From Bdellovibrio sp. (GTDB lineage: Bacteria > Bdellovibrionota > Bdellovibrionia > Bdellovibrionales > Bdellovibrionaceae): a DNA stretch of 64,000 nucleotides. The notes beneath the pieces are model-generated. The model worked only from the letters and a program-made list of their open reading frames with translations, did not search any database and was not told the DNA's origin. The stretch covers positions 1 to 64,000 of the forward strand of contig JACMRL010000010.1 in the NCBI GenBank assembly GCA_014376435.1, read 5' to 3'. A program made the translations under genes and the position numbers. This document shows, piece after piece, positions 39,185 through 48,572 of this stretch (its first letter is position 1; every line of letters starts with the position of its first letter).

Positions 39185-39859
39185 ATGAAAAAAATCTTAC
39201 TTGGCTTAGTTCTTTTAGGATTCACCGCTTGCGAAGCACCAAAAAAAACGGTTAGCGCAGGTACAGTTGGCAGCGTCGAAGGCGTCGTGGGTGGAATTTT
39301 AAGTGGAATTCAGTGTGCGCAAAGCACTTCATCAACCCAAGGGATTATTTATGAAGCTACGCAAGTGCAATATGCCGCGGGCGATGCGCAGGGAAGTTTC
39401 GAAGATCGTGCTAAAGCTTTATTAAGTTCAGCCATCATGCCGCAAGAAATTGGTTCAATCAGTCCAAATGCCAACGCTTCAACGGGAGTTCGTTTTGTTG
39501 GTTCATTGAGACTTGATCAATCAGGAAATGTATTAGGTGCGCAGTCAAAAATGACAATCAGTTTTTACGATAGCATTTGGCTTTCTGAATACTCTTATAA
39601 TTCGAGTGCACGTGGAATTGACTTAGCTTTTGACCCCACTCGCTCGGGGCAAAGCATTAGCGGTAATTTCAATCTTCAGACTGGTGTAGGAACTTTAATT
39701 CTAAAAGATGCTTACGGTGAAATTCGCTTTGAAGGTACGATTGGTGCCCAGAATTTCAGCGGCTTAGTGAAGTTTCAAAATTCTCAAAGCGTAGTTGGCA
39801 CGATTGCAAAAGGAACTTTAGGTAATTTCTCGATCGCCCGCTGTGCAATCGTTCAGTAA
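39185..39859 (+). CDS. Putative lipoprotein, unknown function
   Basis: Lipobox LGFTAC; signal peptide; SD AGGAG upstream. Confidence 0.65.
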   Translation: MKKILLGLVLLGFTACEAPKKTVSAGTVGSVEGVVGGILSGIQCAQSTSSTQGIIYEATQVQYAAGDAQGSFEDRAKALLSSAIMPQEIGSISPNANASTGVRFVGSLRLDQSGNVLGAQSKMTISFYDSIWLSEYSYNSSARGIDLAFDPTRSGQSISGNFNLQTGVGTLILKDAYGEIRFEGTIGAQNFSGLVKFQNSQSVVGTIAKGTLGNFSIARCAIVQ

Positions 39860-39908
39860 TCGCTTCGCGTAATAATAGTTGAAAATACCCTATAAAACCG
39901 ATTGAATC

Positions 39909-39947
39909 AGAGGAGTGATCGCAAATCATTCCTCTTTTTATTTTTTT
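39909..39947 (+). terminator. Rho-independent terminator-like hairpin, overlapping start of next CDS
   Basis: AGAGGAGTGA (39909-39918), 7-nt loop, TCATTCCTCT (39926-39935), then TTTTATTTTTTT; 10-bp stem with one G:T. Confidence 0.75.
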
Positions 39948-41021
39948 GATGAATCTTCTCTAAGTGTTGTGGCTGGTGGCGCATCCGCGATTGATCGGCC
40001 AAATCTGCATGTTCATAGTTTAGATGAAGCTGAATCTTTCCTGCGAAGCTACGGTTATAAAATTTCAAATCCCGAACATTTAGAAAGACTATGGTATTTT
40101 CACCGCCGCGCTTTAGTTTTGATGACAGAACGATTGAAAATTAATTTTGAAGAGATTCCGCAGCAGGTAAAAAATAAAGAAGAGCTTAAAGACATACGTT
40201 TTTTACTCATTTATGCTTCACAGTCCGAAGATAGAAATTTACAGAAGTGGTCGTGCGCTTTACTTCGTTGTATGCACGTCTTTGTTCACGCTGAGACTGA
40301 TTTATTCAGTTCATTCTCGGACGAGATCCAAAAACAAATTCTAGCACCTTTTCAACAAGCCGTCGTCCAAGAAGATACGTTATATCTTAAGTCGTTTCAA
40401 AAAGAAGGTCATCACCGGGTTCAGCTTTTAGATTTTCAGACGAAGCCATTTAAGACTTCGACCAGTACCGTTATTAAGTTACTCGCGCGTCCAGAAGCAC
40501 TGGCGATGAAGATCTTTGATAAAATCGGAGTGCGCTTTGTAACGCGTTCGGTGTTCGATTCTTTTCAAGTCATTCGTTTTTTAGTCGAAGAAAATATTAT
40601 TAGTTTTCCGCAAATTATGCCTGACCAATCATCAAACAATATGTATCCGGTCGAAGAATTTTTAGACGTCTGTAATAAGCTCATGAAAAAACATGGCGAT
40701 GATCAAAAATTATCTTCTGAAAAAATTGATCGTTTACTGGCGCAAAGATTAAAATCTAGCCAGTCGGCTTTTTTAGGTTTGTTCCGTAAAGATAATCCAT
40801 TTTCATCGCAGGATTTTAAATACATTAAATTTATTTCGCGCCAGTTGATTCAGGTCAATTCAAGCATTCAGGGTGGAAAAAGTTTTAGTTTCTTTTATCC
40901 ATTCGAAGTGCAGATCATGAACGAAAGTTCATTTAAGATGATGCAATCGGGTGATTCAGAGCATACGGCGTATAAAAATCGCCAAGTCGAGGCAGCTGTA
41001 AAACGCTTGTTTCCGGAATGA
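39915..41021 (+). CDS. Conserved hypothetical protein (368 aa)
   Basis: Long ORF with GTG start at 39915, overlapping plsC by 4 bp. Confidence 0.7.
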   Translation: MIANHSSFYFFDESSLSVVAGGASAIDRPNLHVHSLDEAESFLRSYGYKISNPEHLERLWYFHRRALVLMTERLKINFEEIPQQVKNKEELKDIRFLLIYASQSEDRNLQKWSCALLRCMHVFVHAETDLFSSFSDEIQKQILAPFQQAVVQEDTLYLKSFQKEGHHRVQLLDFQTKPFKTSTSTVIKLLARPEALAMKIFDKIGVRFVTRSVFDSFQVIRFLVEENIISFPQIMPDQSSNNMYPVEEFLDVCNKLMKKHGDDQKLSSEKIDRLLAQRLKSSQSAFLGLFRKDNPFSSQDFKYIKFISRQLIQVNSSIQGGKSFSFFYPFEVQIMNESSFKMMQSGDSEHTAYKNRQVEAAVKRLFPE

Positions 41022-41758
41022 AGATATTTTCATTGATCCGCGCGCTCATGGTTGCAATTCTTTTCCCATTGACCGTATTAATCATGGGACCAATCACGAT
41101 CGTATTACATGTTATTTTTCAAAACCGTAAATTAGACGACGCCATGATTATGGCATGGGGACGCATCTGTTGCCGGATGTCAGGTGTACGTGTGCACGTG
41201 ATTGGTTTAGATTATATTCCAAAGCAGGCATGTTTATTTTTATTTAATCATTCTAGTTTTTTTGATGTATTTGCGTTGGCGGGCTACATTCCCGGAATTC
41301 GTTTTGGTGCGAAGGCTGAGCTTTTTAAAATTCCGGTATTTGGCCATACAATGAAGGCTTTGGGCACTTTACCGATTGCCCGGGCCAACAGAGAAGAAGT
41401 TTATAAAATATACGACGAAGCTAAATCACGTTTTGTAAAAGGTGAAATGTTTGCACTATCGCCCGAGGGTGGGCGTTTCTATGGACCGCAGCTGGCACCA
41501 TTTAAAGCGGGGCCTTTCGTATTCGCGATGTCTGCGCAAGTGCCGATTGTGCCCGTGGTGATCGTTGGCGCCACAGACGTTTTGCCTAAAGGACAATTTC
41601 TATTTAATAAAGATCACTGGTCGGCAAAAATTGAATTACATATTTTAAATCCAATCGAAACTAAAAATCATTCAAGCGAAACACGTTCGCTATTGCAAAA
41701 AGAAGTTTATCAAAAGATGAATAATGTTTGGGTAGCGAATTTTAGTAAAACGAATTAA
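41018..41758 (+). CDS. 1-acyl-sn-glycerol-3-phosphate acyltransferase (PlsC-like)
   Basis: FNHSSFFDVF (HX4D); ALSPEGGRFYGP. Confidence 0.9.
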   Translation: MKIFSLIRALMVAILFPLTVLIMGPITIVLHVIFQNRKLDDAMIMAWGRICCRMSGVRVHVIGLDYIPKQACLFLFNHSSFFDVFALAGYIPGIRFGAKAELFKIPVFGHTMKALGTLPIARANREEVYKIYDEAKSRFVKGEMFALSPEGGRFYGPQLAPFKAGPFVFAMSAQVPIVPVVIVGATDVLPKGQFLFNKDHWSAKIELHILNPIETKNHSSETRSLLQKEVYQKMNNVWVANFSKTN

Positions 41759-43044
41759 TTTCTTACGACTTTCCAGTCTTGGGCAAATAGCGGGCTTTCC
41801 ATTTTAATTCGTTTATTACCCGTATCAATTTCAATTTTTAAACGAAAAGGCGAGCGAGTTTCAATGCGCTTTACTTGTAGTTTTTTTGGAAAAAAACCTA
41901 AAGAGTACTCAATCGCCGAGGCCATTTTATCAATCTGAATATAATTATCAAAACTGCGTCCGCCGTCGATGCTGCGAAATTGGCCAACGAATAACATCAC
42001 ATCATTAAAGTAATAAACCGGTCCGTTAAAATCTGTGAACTGAGAAATCTTTGTCCAATGATATCCATCTTCCGTCATAAAAACACCATGCGCCGATAAA
42101 ATTCCCTTTAACGGATCTTTGGGATGAAACGAAACACTCGAGATTTCTTTTTTTAAAAGCTGATCAATCGTGTAAACTTCTTCCCTCAATACCGAAGGCT
42201 TCCACCAAACGGAGCCGTGTCCTTTCAGCGTGCTTTCAATCCAAGAAGGCTTTTGGTCAGTGATGATTTCAACCAGACTCCACAGCGGAATTTTTTGGTT
42301 GCTGGAGGCAATCAGGCCGCGCAAGTCGGGGGTCACTAAACCGCGAATTTGGCTTAGGTGAATTTTTTTATCGTCGACCGTAATCATCGAATCAAATTCG
42401 CGGCGCTTAACGAATTGCCATTTCTCTTCTGCGTAAATAACCGTCGCTAAATCAAATTTAGTAACGGCTTCTGATAGGCGTACATAGCCAGAATAATTTT
42501 TGTAATTAACTTTGGCGAAACCGTTTTCATAACTAATCGCCGTTAAAGAAATCCCTTGTGGAATGGTCGTTAAAACTTTTCCATCATCGCTAGGTATTTT
42601 TTTTAAGTAAGTGTCGGTTAAAGTAATTGCGATTCCGGTGTCGTAGGGGTCCGACGCTAAGTGATCCAGCGGGTATTCAACCTCGCGTTTTTTAATATCG
42701 TCGCGAACTTTAACAAAGTCTACATTGGCTTCTAAAACTTTAAACCTTTGCTTCGTAACCGGATCGATGACCGTGCGTGAAAGATGAACGGGACGAATTG
42801 GTTTTAATTCATGGGCCCGAAAGAATTGATTTTTCCATTTATAAAGCTTTTCTTTTGTAAGGCGGGCATTGGTTTGCTGCTTCTGAAGGGCTTTAATGCT
42901 GACCGAGCCCGAAGGGAAAAGGCTTTCTGGAGACTTAAAAAAAGGCACTTGAAGGGTGGACATGGCTTCTTTTCCACCCATTTTTTGAGGGGGTATTGCC
43001 GTAAAACCGATTTGTGCAATTAAAGAGATTATGACGAATAGCAT
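41755..43044 (-). CDS. Hypothetical secreted protein with bacterial SH3-like domain
   Basis: N-terminal signal; LTDTYLKKIPSDDGKVLTTIPQGISLTAISYENGFAKVNYKNYSGYVRLS resembles bacterial SH3. Confidence 0.6.
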   Translation of the reverse strand: MLFVIISLIAQIGFTAIPPQKMGGKEAMSTLQVPFFKSPESLFPSGSVSIKALQKQQTNARLTKEKLYKWKNQFFRAHELKPIRPVHLSRTVIDPVTKQRFKVLEANVDFVKVRDDIKKREVEYPLDHLASDPYDTGIAITLTDTYLKKIPSDDGKVLTTIPQGISLTAISYENGFAKVNYKNYSGYVRLSEAVTKFDLATVIYAEEKWQFVKRREFDSMITVDDKKIHLSQIRGLVTPDLRGLIASSNQKIPLWSLVEIITDQKPSWIESTLKGHGSVWWKPSVLREEVYTIDQLLKKEISSVSFHPKDPLKGILSAHGVFMTEDGYHWTKISQFTDFNGPVYYFNDVMLFVGQFRSIDGGRSFDNYIQIDKMASAIEYSLGFFPKKLQVKRIETRSPFRLKIEIDTGNKRIKMESPLFAQDWKVVRN

Positions 43045-43125
43045 CTAATCTAGTTTCAGAGGAGAAAACCATGCAATCAAGGCTAGATTTGGTATATTGC
43101 GCACAAAGGCTAAAGGAGCATTGTT

Positions 43126-43992
43126 ATGGAAATTTCTTCAATTAAAAAAATTGGTGTTATTGGCGCTGGTCAAATGGGTAACGGTATCGCGCAAGTGGCC
43201 GCCGCACAAAATTTAGATGTAGTTATGTTTGATATCGCGTCGGGTTCTTTAGATAAAGGTCTAGGAACCATTGCGGCAAGCTGTGATCGTTTAATTAAAA
43301 AAGCGACGATGACGGAAGATCAGAAAAAAACTTTATTAGCAAAAATTAAGACAACCACTTCGATGAATGACTTAGCCACTTGTGATTTCGTCGTTGAAGC
43401 TGCTACAGAAAATATCGAGCTTAAATTAAACATCTTTCGCCAGCTGGATGAAATTGTTCAGAAAGATGCCATTCTTACTTCAAATACTTCTTCGATTTCG
43501 ATTACTAAGATTGCCGGCGTAACAAAGCGGCCTGAGCAAGTTGCCGGAATGCACTTTATGAATCCAGTTCCATTAATGCAATTAGTAGAAGGTATCCGCG
43601 GTTTACAAACTTCGGATGAAACTTTTAAAACCACGCGCGCTTTAGCAGAAAAATTAGGAAAAGTTTTTGTTGAATCAACTAAAGATATGCCGGGCTTTAT
43701 TGTCAACCGTATCTTGATGCCGATGATTAACGAAGCCGTCTACACCCTGCACGAGGGAATCGCATCGGTTGAATCAATCGATCAAGCCATGAAATTAGGA
43801 ACGAATCAGCCAATGGGTCCATTCACTTTAGCGGATTTTATTGGTCTAGATACTTGTTTAGCAATCATGAATGTTCTGCACGACGGGATGGCTGATTCAA
43901 AATATCGCCCTTGTCCGTTGTTAGTAAAATATGTTGAAGCCGGATGGTTAGGTCGTAAATCAGGCCGCGGCTTTTATAAGTATGCCAAATAA
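43126..43992 (+). CDS. hbd: 3-hydroxybutyryl-CoA dehydrogenase
   Basis: IGVIGAGQMGNGIAQVAA; SNTSSISIT; HFMNPVPLMQLVE; GFIVNRILMPMINEA. Confidence 0.92.
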   Translation: MEISSIKKIGVIGAGQMGNGIAQVAAAQNLDVVMFDIASGSLDKGLGTIAASCDRLIKKATMTEDQKKTLLAKIKTTTSMNDLATCDFVVEAATENIELKLNIFRQLDEIVQKDAILTSNTSSISITKIAGVTKRPEQVAGMHFMNPVPLMQLVEGIRGLQTSDETFKTTRALAEKLGKVFVESTKDMPGFIVNRILMPMINEAVYTLHEGIASVESIDQAMKLGTNQPMGPFTLADFIGLDTCLAIMNVLHDGMADSKYRPCPLLVKYVEAGWLGRKSGRGFYKYAK

Positions 43993-44050
43993 CTAACTAC
44001 GCTCAATAACTAACGTCTAAAAAGTAAGCTCTAAAAAAGGATTCAAGAAA

Positions 44051-44848
44051 ATGTCTTTTCAGTATCAAAACATAAAATTAGAAAATAAACAGCCGGGTGT
44101 CTGGGTAATGACCATTCATCGTCCGGAAGCTTTAAATGCATTGAACGCGCAAATCTTAAATGAGATGGGCGATGCCGTTCGGCAAATTTCGGAAATGAGT
44201 TTCGAAGATGCGAGGGCTTTAATTATTACCGGTAGCGGTGAAAAAGCTTTTGTGGCCGGTGCAGACATTAAAGAGATGATGGATTTAAACCAAGATCAAG
44301 CCGTGCAATTTGCGAAGCGCGGGCAAAGTGTTTTTTACGAAATGAATTTATTAAAAATTCCGGTCATCGCAGCGGTCAATGGTTTCGCATTAGGCGGGGG
44401 CCTTGAATTAGCGCTGGCGTGTGATTTTATAATCGCCAGCGAAAATGCAAAATTTGGTTTACCTGAAGTAAGCTTAGGGTTAATTCCGGGCTTTGGCGGC
44501 ACGGTTCGTTTAACTCGGGCGGTAGGAATTCGTCGCGCGCGGGAACTCACCATGTCGGGCGAGATGATCAACGCCACGCAAGCTTTGCAAATGGGATTAG
44601 TTAATTATGTCGTGCCTTTAGCTGAATTACTTCCGGCGGCACTTCAGAAGTTAGAATTAATTTTAAGCCGTTCTCCGCTTGCGGTGGCTGAATCTAAAAA
44701 ATCAATCAACCAGGCCTTTGATCTGGCAACGGAAGAAGCTTTGCAAAACGAAGCGCAAATTTTTGGAATGTTATTTACTTCAAGCGATACGCGCGAAGGT
44801 ACAAAAGCTTTCGTTGAAAAAAGAAAACCGCTTTTTACAGGCGAATAA
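44051..44848 (+). CDS. Enoyl-CoA hydratase (crotonase)
   Basis: VAGADIKEMM; GGGLELALACDFIIAS; GLPEVSLGLIPGFGG. Confidence 0.92.
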   Translation: MSFQYQNIKLENKQPGVWVMTIHRPEALNALNAQILNEMGDAVRQISEMSFEDARALIITGSGEKAFVAGADIKEMMDLNQDQAVQFAKRGQSVFYEMNLLKIPVIAAVNGFALGGGLELALACDFIIASENAKFGLPEVSLGLIPGFGGTVRLTRAVGIRRARELTMSGEMINATQALQMGLVNYVVPLAELLPAALQKLELILSRSPLAVAESKKSINQAFDLATEEALQNEAQIFGMLFTSSDTREGTKAFVEKRKPLFTGE

Positions 44849-44869
44849 ACCACCGGAGAGTAATTCCTT

Positions 44870-47800
44870 ATGTATGAGCCCCAAGTTAGTAAGCCAATTA
44901 ATAAGTCAGTTATGACGCCAAAAAATCCGGTGCGAGTTGTCACGGCCGCCGCCTTATTCGACGGTCACGATGCAACGATCAATATCATTCGTCGTATCTT
45001 ACAAGATATGGGCGCCGAAGTTATTCACTTAGGTCACAACCGTTCGGTTCAGGATGTTGTAAAAGCTGTTTTACAAGAAGGTGCACAGGGCGTTTGTGTT
45101 TCGTCGTATCAGGGCGGACACATGGAATACTTCAAATACTTACGCGAATTATTAAACGCCGCGGGTGCTGATTACGCAAAAATTTACGGTGGCGGCGGCG
45201 GCGTGATCGTGCACGAAGAAAAACGTGAACTAGAAGCCAATGGCATCGCTCAGATTTTTCACCCGGATGACGGCAGAAAATTAGGCCTTGAAGGCATGAT
45301 CCGCATGATCATCGATGGTTGTGATTTTGATATTATCGAGGCGGCGGCCGGCTTAGGCCAGAAAAAGTTCCCGAAGAAGCAAATTTTTGCGGACGACAAA
45401 GTGCCCTCGGTAGAATTAGGTCTAGCCTTAACGGCGATTGAAAATGGTCATACCGATATTAAATTAGATCAATTCTCGTTAACAAATTTCGCGGCTAAAA
45501 ATAAAGCTCCGTTAATTCTGGGTATTACCGGAACGGGCGGCGCGGGTAAATCGTCATTGATTGATGAGTTATCACAAAGATTTTTAAATTCTTACCCCGG
45601 TAAAAAACTAGGCGTGGTTTGCGTGGATCCATCAAAACGTAAAACCGGCGGATCGCTTTTGGGCGATCGTATCCGTATGAACTCATTATCGCGCCCGAAT
45701 ATCTATATGCGTTCAGTCGCGTCGCGTGGTTCAGGAAAAGAGATCGCAAATACTCTTCCCGATATTTTAAAATTTATGAAGCAGTTAGATTTCGATTTTA
45801 TCATCGCCGAAACTTCGGGTATCGGCCAGGGTAATATGGCAATCACCGAGGTCAGTGATTTATCGATGTACGTGATGACTTCAGACTTCGGCGCACAGTC
45901 GCAGCTAGAGAAAATCGATATGATCGACTTCGCGGATTTCGTCGCGGTCAACAAGGCGGATCGTCGTGGGGCACAAGATGCTCTGCGTGATGTAACAAAA
46001 CAGTATAAACGCTCACGTAAAATTTTCGATATCGAAACCAAAGTTCCGGTATTCTTAACCCAAGCTAGTCAATTCAATGATGGCGGGGTCAACCAGTTGT
46101 TTTTCTCGGTTGCGGACACGCTTGTAAAAAAAGGCGCACTTCCGCCCGTTGATGAAAATTTTAGAAAAAATATTCTATCCGCCGACGAACACGTGATCAT
46201 CCCGGCTGAAAGACAAAATTACTTAGCCGAGATCGTAGCAACCCATCGTAAATATAAATCTCGAGTGAAAGATTTGTCGGATAAAGCATCGAAGTTAGGT
46301 GCGTTACATAACATTTCTAAAGATCTAAATTTAGATGCGGCTACCTTAGAAAAAAAATCTCTCGAATACAAAAAAGATTTCGAGGCCCAAGAAATTCAAG
46401 CTTTAGAAAATTGGGATCAATTACAAAAAACTTACGCAGCCGATGAATTGGTTTTCAAAGTGCGTGATAAAGAAATCAGACAAAATTTAGTTTCAAAAAC
46501 CTTAAGCGGCACAAAGATCCGTAAAGTGGTTTTACCCAAATTTAAAGACTGGGGCGACCGCTTCCAATTCTTAAAAATGGAAAATATTCCCGGAGAATTT
46601 CCCTACACCGGCGGCGTATTTCAATTAAAACGCGCCGATGAAGATCCAAAGCGTATGTTCGCCGGCGAAGGCACGCCAGATCGTACGAACCGCCGTTTTC
46701 ATTATTTATGTAAGGGTGAAAAAGCAAACCGCTTATCAACCGCATTTGATTCCGTGACTTTGTACGGACAAGATCCAAACCCACGCCCCGATATTTTTGG
46801 TAAAGTCGGCGAATCAGGCGTAAGCATCTGTACCTTAGAAGACATGAAAAAACTGTACGCCGGTTTTGATCTATGTGATCCAAACACTTCGGTCAGTATG
46901 ACGATCAATGGCCCCGCGCCGATGATCTTAGCTTTTTATTTTAATACGGCGATTGATCAGCAGGTACAGAAAAAAGAAAAAGAGCTAGGCCGTAAGCTAA
47001 GTGAAGCAGAACACGCACAAGTTTCAAAAGCGACGCTGCAGCAAGTTCGCGGTACGGTTCAAGCTGATATCTTAAAAGAAGATCAAGGTCAGAATACGTG
47101 TATTTTCTCGATTAACTTTGCACTGAAGATGATGGGCGATATTCAGGCTTACTTTACTGAAAACCAAATCAAAAATTTCTACTCCGTCAGTATCTCGGGT
47201 TACCATATTGCGGAAGCGGGTGCTAATCCGATTAGTCAGTTAGCATTCACGCTTTCAAATGGTTTTACATTTGTAGAGTACTACTTAGCACGTGGTTTAA
47301 AAATCGACGACTTCGCGCCGAACTTATCTTTTTTCTTTAGTAATGGTTTAGATGCCGAGTACGCCGTGTTGGGGCGTGTGGCTCGTAGAATCTGGGCGAT
47401 TGCGATGAAAGATCTTTATCAGGGTAATGAGCGCTCACAAAAGCTCAAATACCACATTCAAACTTCAGGTCGCTCATTACACGCGCAAGAAATCGATTTT
47501 AACGATATCCGCACGACCTTACAGGCTTTAATTGCGATTTACGATAACTGTAATTCATTACACACCAATGCTTACGATGAAGCGATTACGACGCCAACGG
47601 AAGAATCAGTTCGCCGTGCGATGGCCATCCAAATGATTATAAACCGTGAATTCGGGATGACGAAAAATGAAAACCCAACTCAAGGCAGTTACTTCATCGA
47701 TGAATTAACAGAATTAGTTGAAGAAGCAGTACTTGAAGAATTCAAACGCATCAACGAGCGTGGCGGTGTTTTAGGCGCAATGGAAACTCAGTACCAGCGT

Positions 47801-48157
47801 TCTAAAATTCAGGAAGAGTCTTTATACTACGAACAGTTAAAGCACGAAGGCACTTTACCAATCATCGGCGTAAATACTTTTATTAATCCAAAAACATTGG
47901 CGGCAGATTACACTCCACCAAAAATCGAAATGGCCAGAGCTTCGCAAGAAGAAAAAAATTACCAATTAACCGAAGTGACGCAGTTTCAAAAAACTCATCA
48001 GTCACAGGCCGATATTGAAATTGCGAATTTACAAAAAGTCGCACTCGGCGGAGAAAATGTTTTCGAGGCGTTGTTAAAAGCTTCAAGACATTGTTCGTTA
48101 TTCCAAATGTCGCAAGCCCTTTATGAAGTAGGCGGTCAGTACCGTCGTAATTTGTAA
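44870..48157 (+). CDS. icmF: Fused acyl-CoA mutase IcmF (B12-binding, G-protein chaperone, mutase)
   Basis: B12 domain DGHDATINIIRRIL; P-loop ITGTGGAGKSSLIDEL; mutase GEFPYTGGVFQLKR...RRFHYLCKG. Confidence 0.92.
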   Translation: MYEPQVSKPINKSVMTPKNPVRVVTAAALFDGHDATINIIRRILQDMGAEVIHLGHNRSVQDVVKAVLQEGAQGVCVSSYQGGHMEYFKYLRELLNAAGADYAKIYGGGGGVIVHEEKRELEANGIAQIFHPDDGRKLGLEGMIRMIIDGCDFDIIEAAAGLGQKKFPKKQIFADDKVPSVELGLALTAIENGHTDIKLDQFSLTNFAAKNKAPLILGITGTGGAGKSSLIDELSQRFLNSYPGKKLGVVCVDPSKRKTGGSLLGDRIRMNSLSRPNIYMRSVASRGSGKEIANTLPDILKFMKQLDFDFIIAETSGIGQGNMAITEVSDLSMYVMTSDFGAQSQLEKIDMIDFADFVAVNKADRRGAQDALRDVTKQYKRSRKIFDIETKVPVFLTQASQFNDGGVNQLFFSVADTLVKKGALPPVDENFRKNILSADEHVIIPAERQNYLAEIVATHRKYKSRVKDLSDKASKLGALHNISKDLNLDAATLEKKSLEYKKDFEAQEIQALENWDQLQKTYAADELVFKVRDKEIRQNLVSKTLSGTKIRKVVLPKFKDWGDRFQFLKMENIPGEFPYTGGVFQLKRADEDPKRMFAGEGTPDRTNRRFHYLCKGEKANRLSTAFDSVTLYGQDPNPRPDIFGKVGESGVSICTLEDMKKLYAGFDLCDPNTSVSMTINGPAPMILAFYFNTAIDQQVQKKEKELGRKLSEAEHAQVSKATLQQVRGTVQADILKEDQGQNTCIFSINFALKMMGDIQAYFTENQIKNFYSVSISGYHIAEAGANPISQLAFTLSNGFTFVEYYLARGLKIDDFAPNLSFFFSNGLDAEYAVLGRVARRIWAIAMKDLYQGNERSQKLKYHIQTSGRSLHAQEIDFNDIRTTLQALIAIYDNCNSLHTNAYDEAITTPTEESVRRAMAIQMIINREFGMTKNENPTQGSYFIDELTELVEEAVLEEFKRINERGGVLGAMETQYQRSKIQEESLYYEQLKHEGTLPIIGVNTFINPKTLAADYTPPKIEMARASQEEKNYQLTEVTQFQKTHQSQADIEIANLQKVALGGENVFEALLKASRHCSLFQMSQALYEVGGQYRRNL

Positions 48158-48158
48158 T

Positions 48159-48192
48159 TAAAAAAAAGGCCGGGCAAATACCCGGCTTTTTC
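48159..48192 (+). terminator. Rho-independent terminator after icmF
   Basis: AAAAAGGCCGGG-caaata-CCCGGCTTTTT. Confidence 0.85.
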
Positions 48193-48518
48193 GAACAACA
48201 ATAAGTCTAGAAAATTACATAGCATGGAGTCAAAAAGACTCGAAACTTTCTCATTCTGAATTCAGCGATTCGGCAGCGTAGTCTTTGAAAACTTGATTGA
48301 TAAATTTAGACGAGTACCTGTTTGCTGAAATTGTTTTAGTCCCACAATGGATCCAGTTTTAGCTCTATGAATGATGTCGCTCGAGGTATTTTGTTCACGA
48401 TCCTTACCAATTTCCTTGGAACACAGACCCATTTAATTGAAATGTAACAAAGTGCTACCCAGTTGCGTAAAACTTAGGTAAATCCTTCTAACGGTAAAAG
48501 TGCACTCACGGCTAACTA

Positions 48519-48560
48519 TGTTATGTGGATATAGATTGGGCTCAGGTGCCACACATAACA
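48519..48560 (+). promoter_or_regulatory. Stem-loop in leader immediately 5' of helicase SD
   Basis: TGTTATGTG (48519-48527) pairs perfectly with CACATAACA (48552-48560), 12 nt before the ATG. Confidence 0.5.
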
Positions 48561-48572
48561 AAGGAATAGTCC

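Noticed and set aside
46542-46883. Antisense ORFs within icmF (45525-45749, 45703-46041, 46542-46883)
   Set aside because: Opposite strand of a well-supported CDS; no recognisable product.
48227-48241. GAGTC-aaaaa-GACTC inverted repeat after icmF terminator
   Set aside because: Only a 5-bp stem with no associated signal; could easily be chance.
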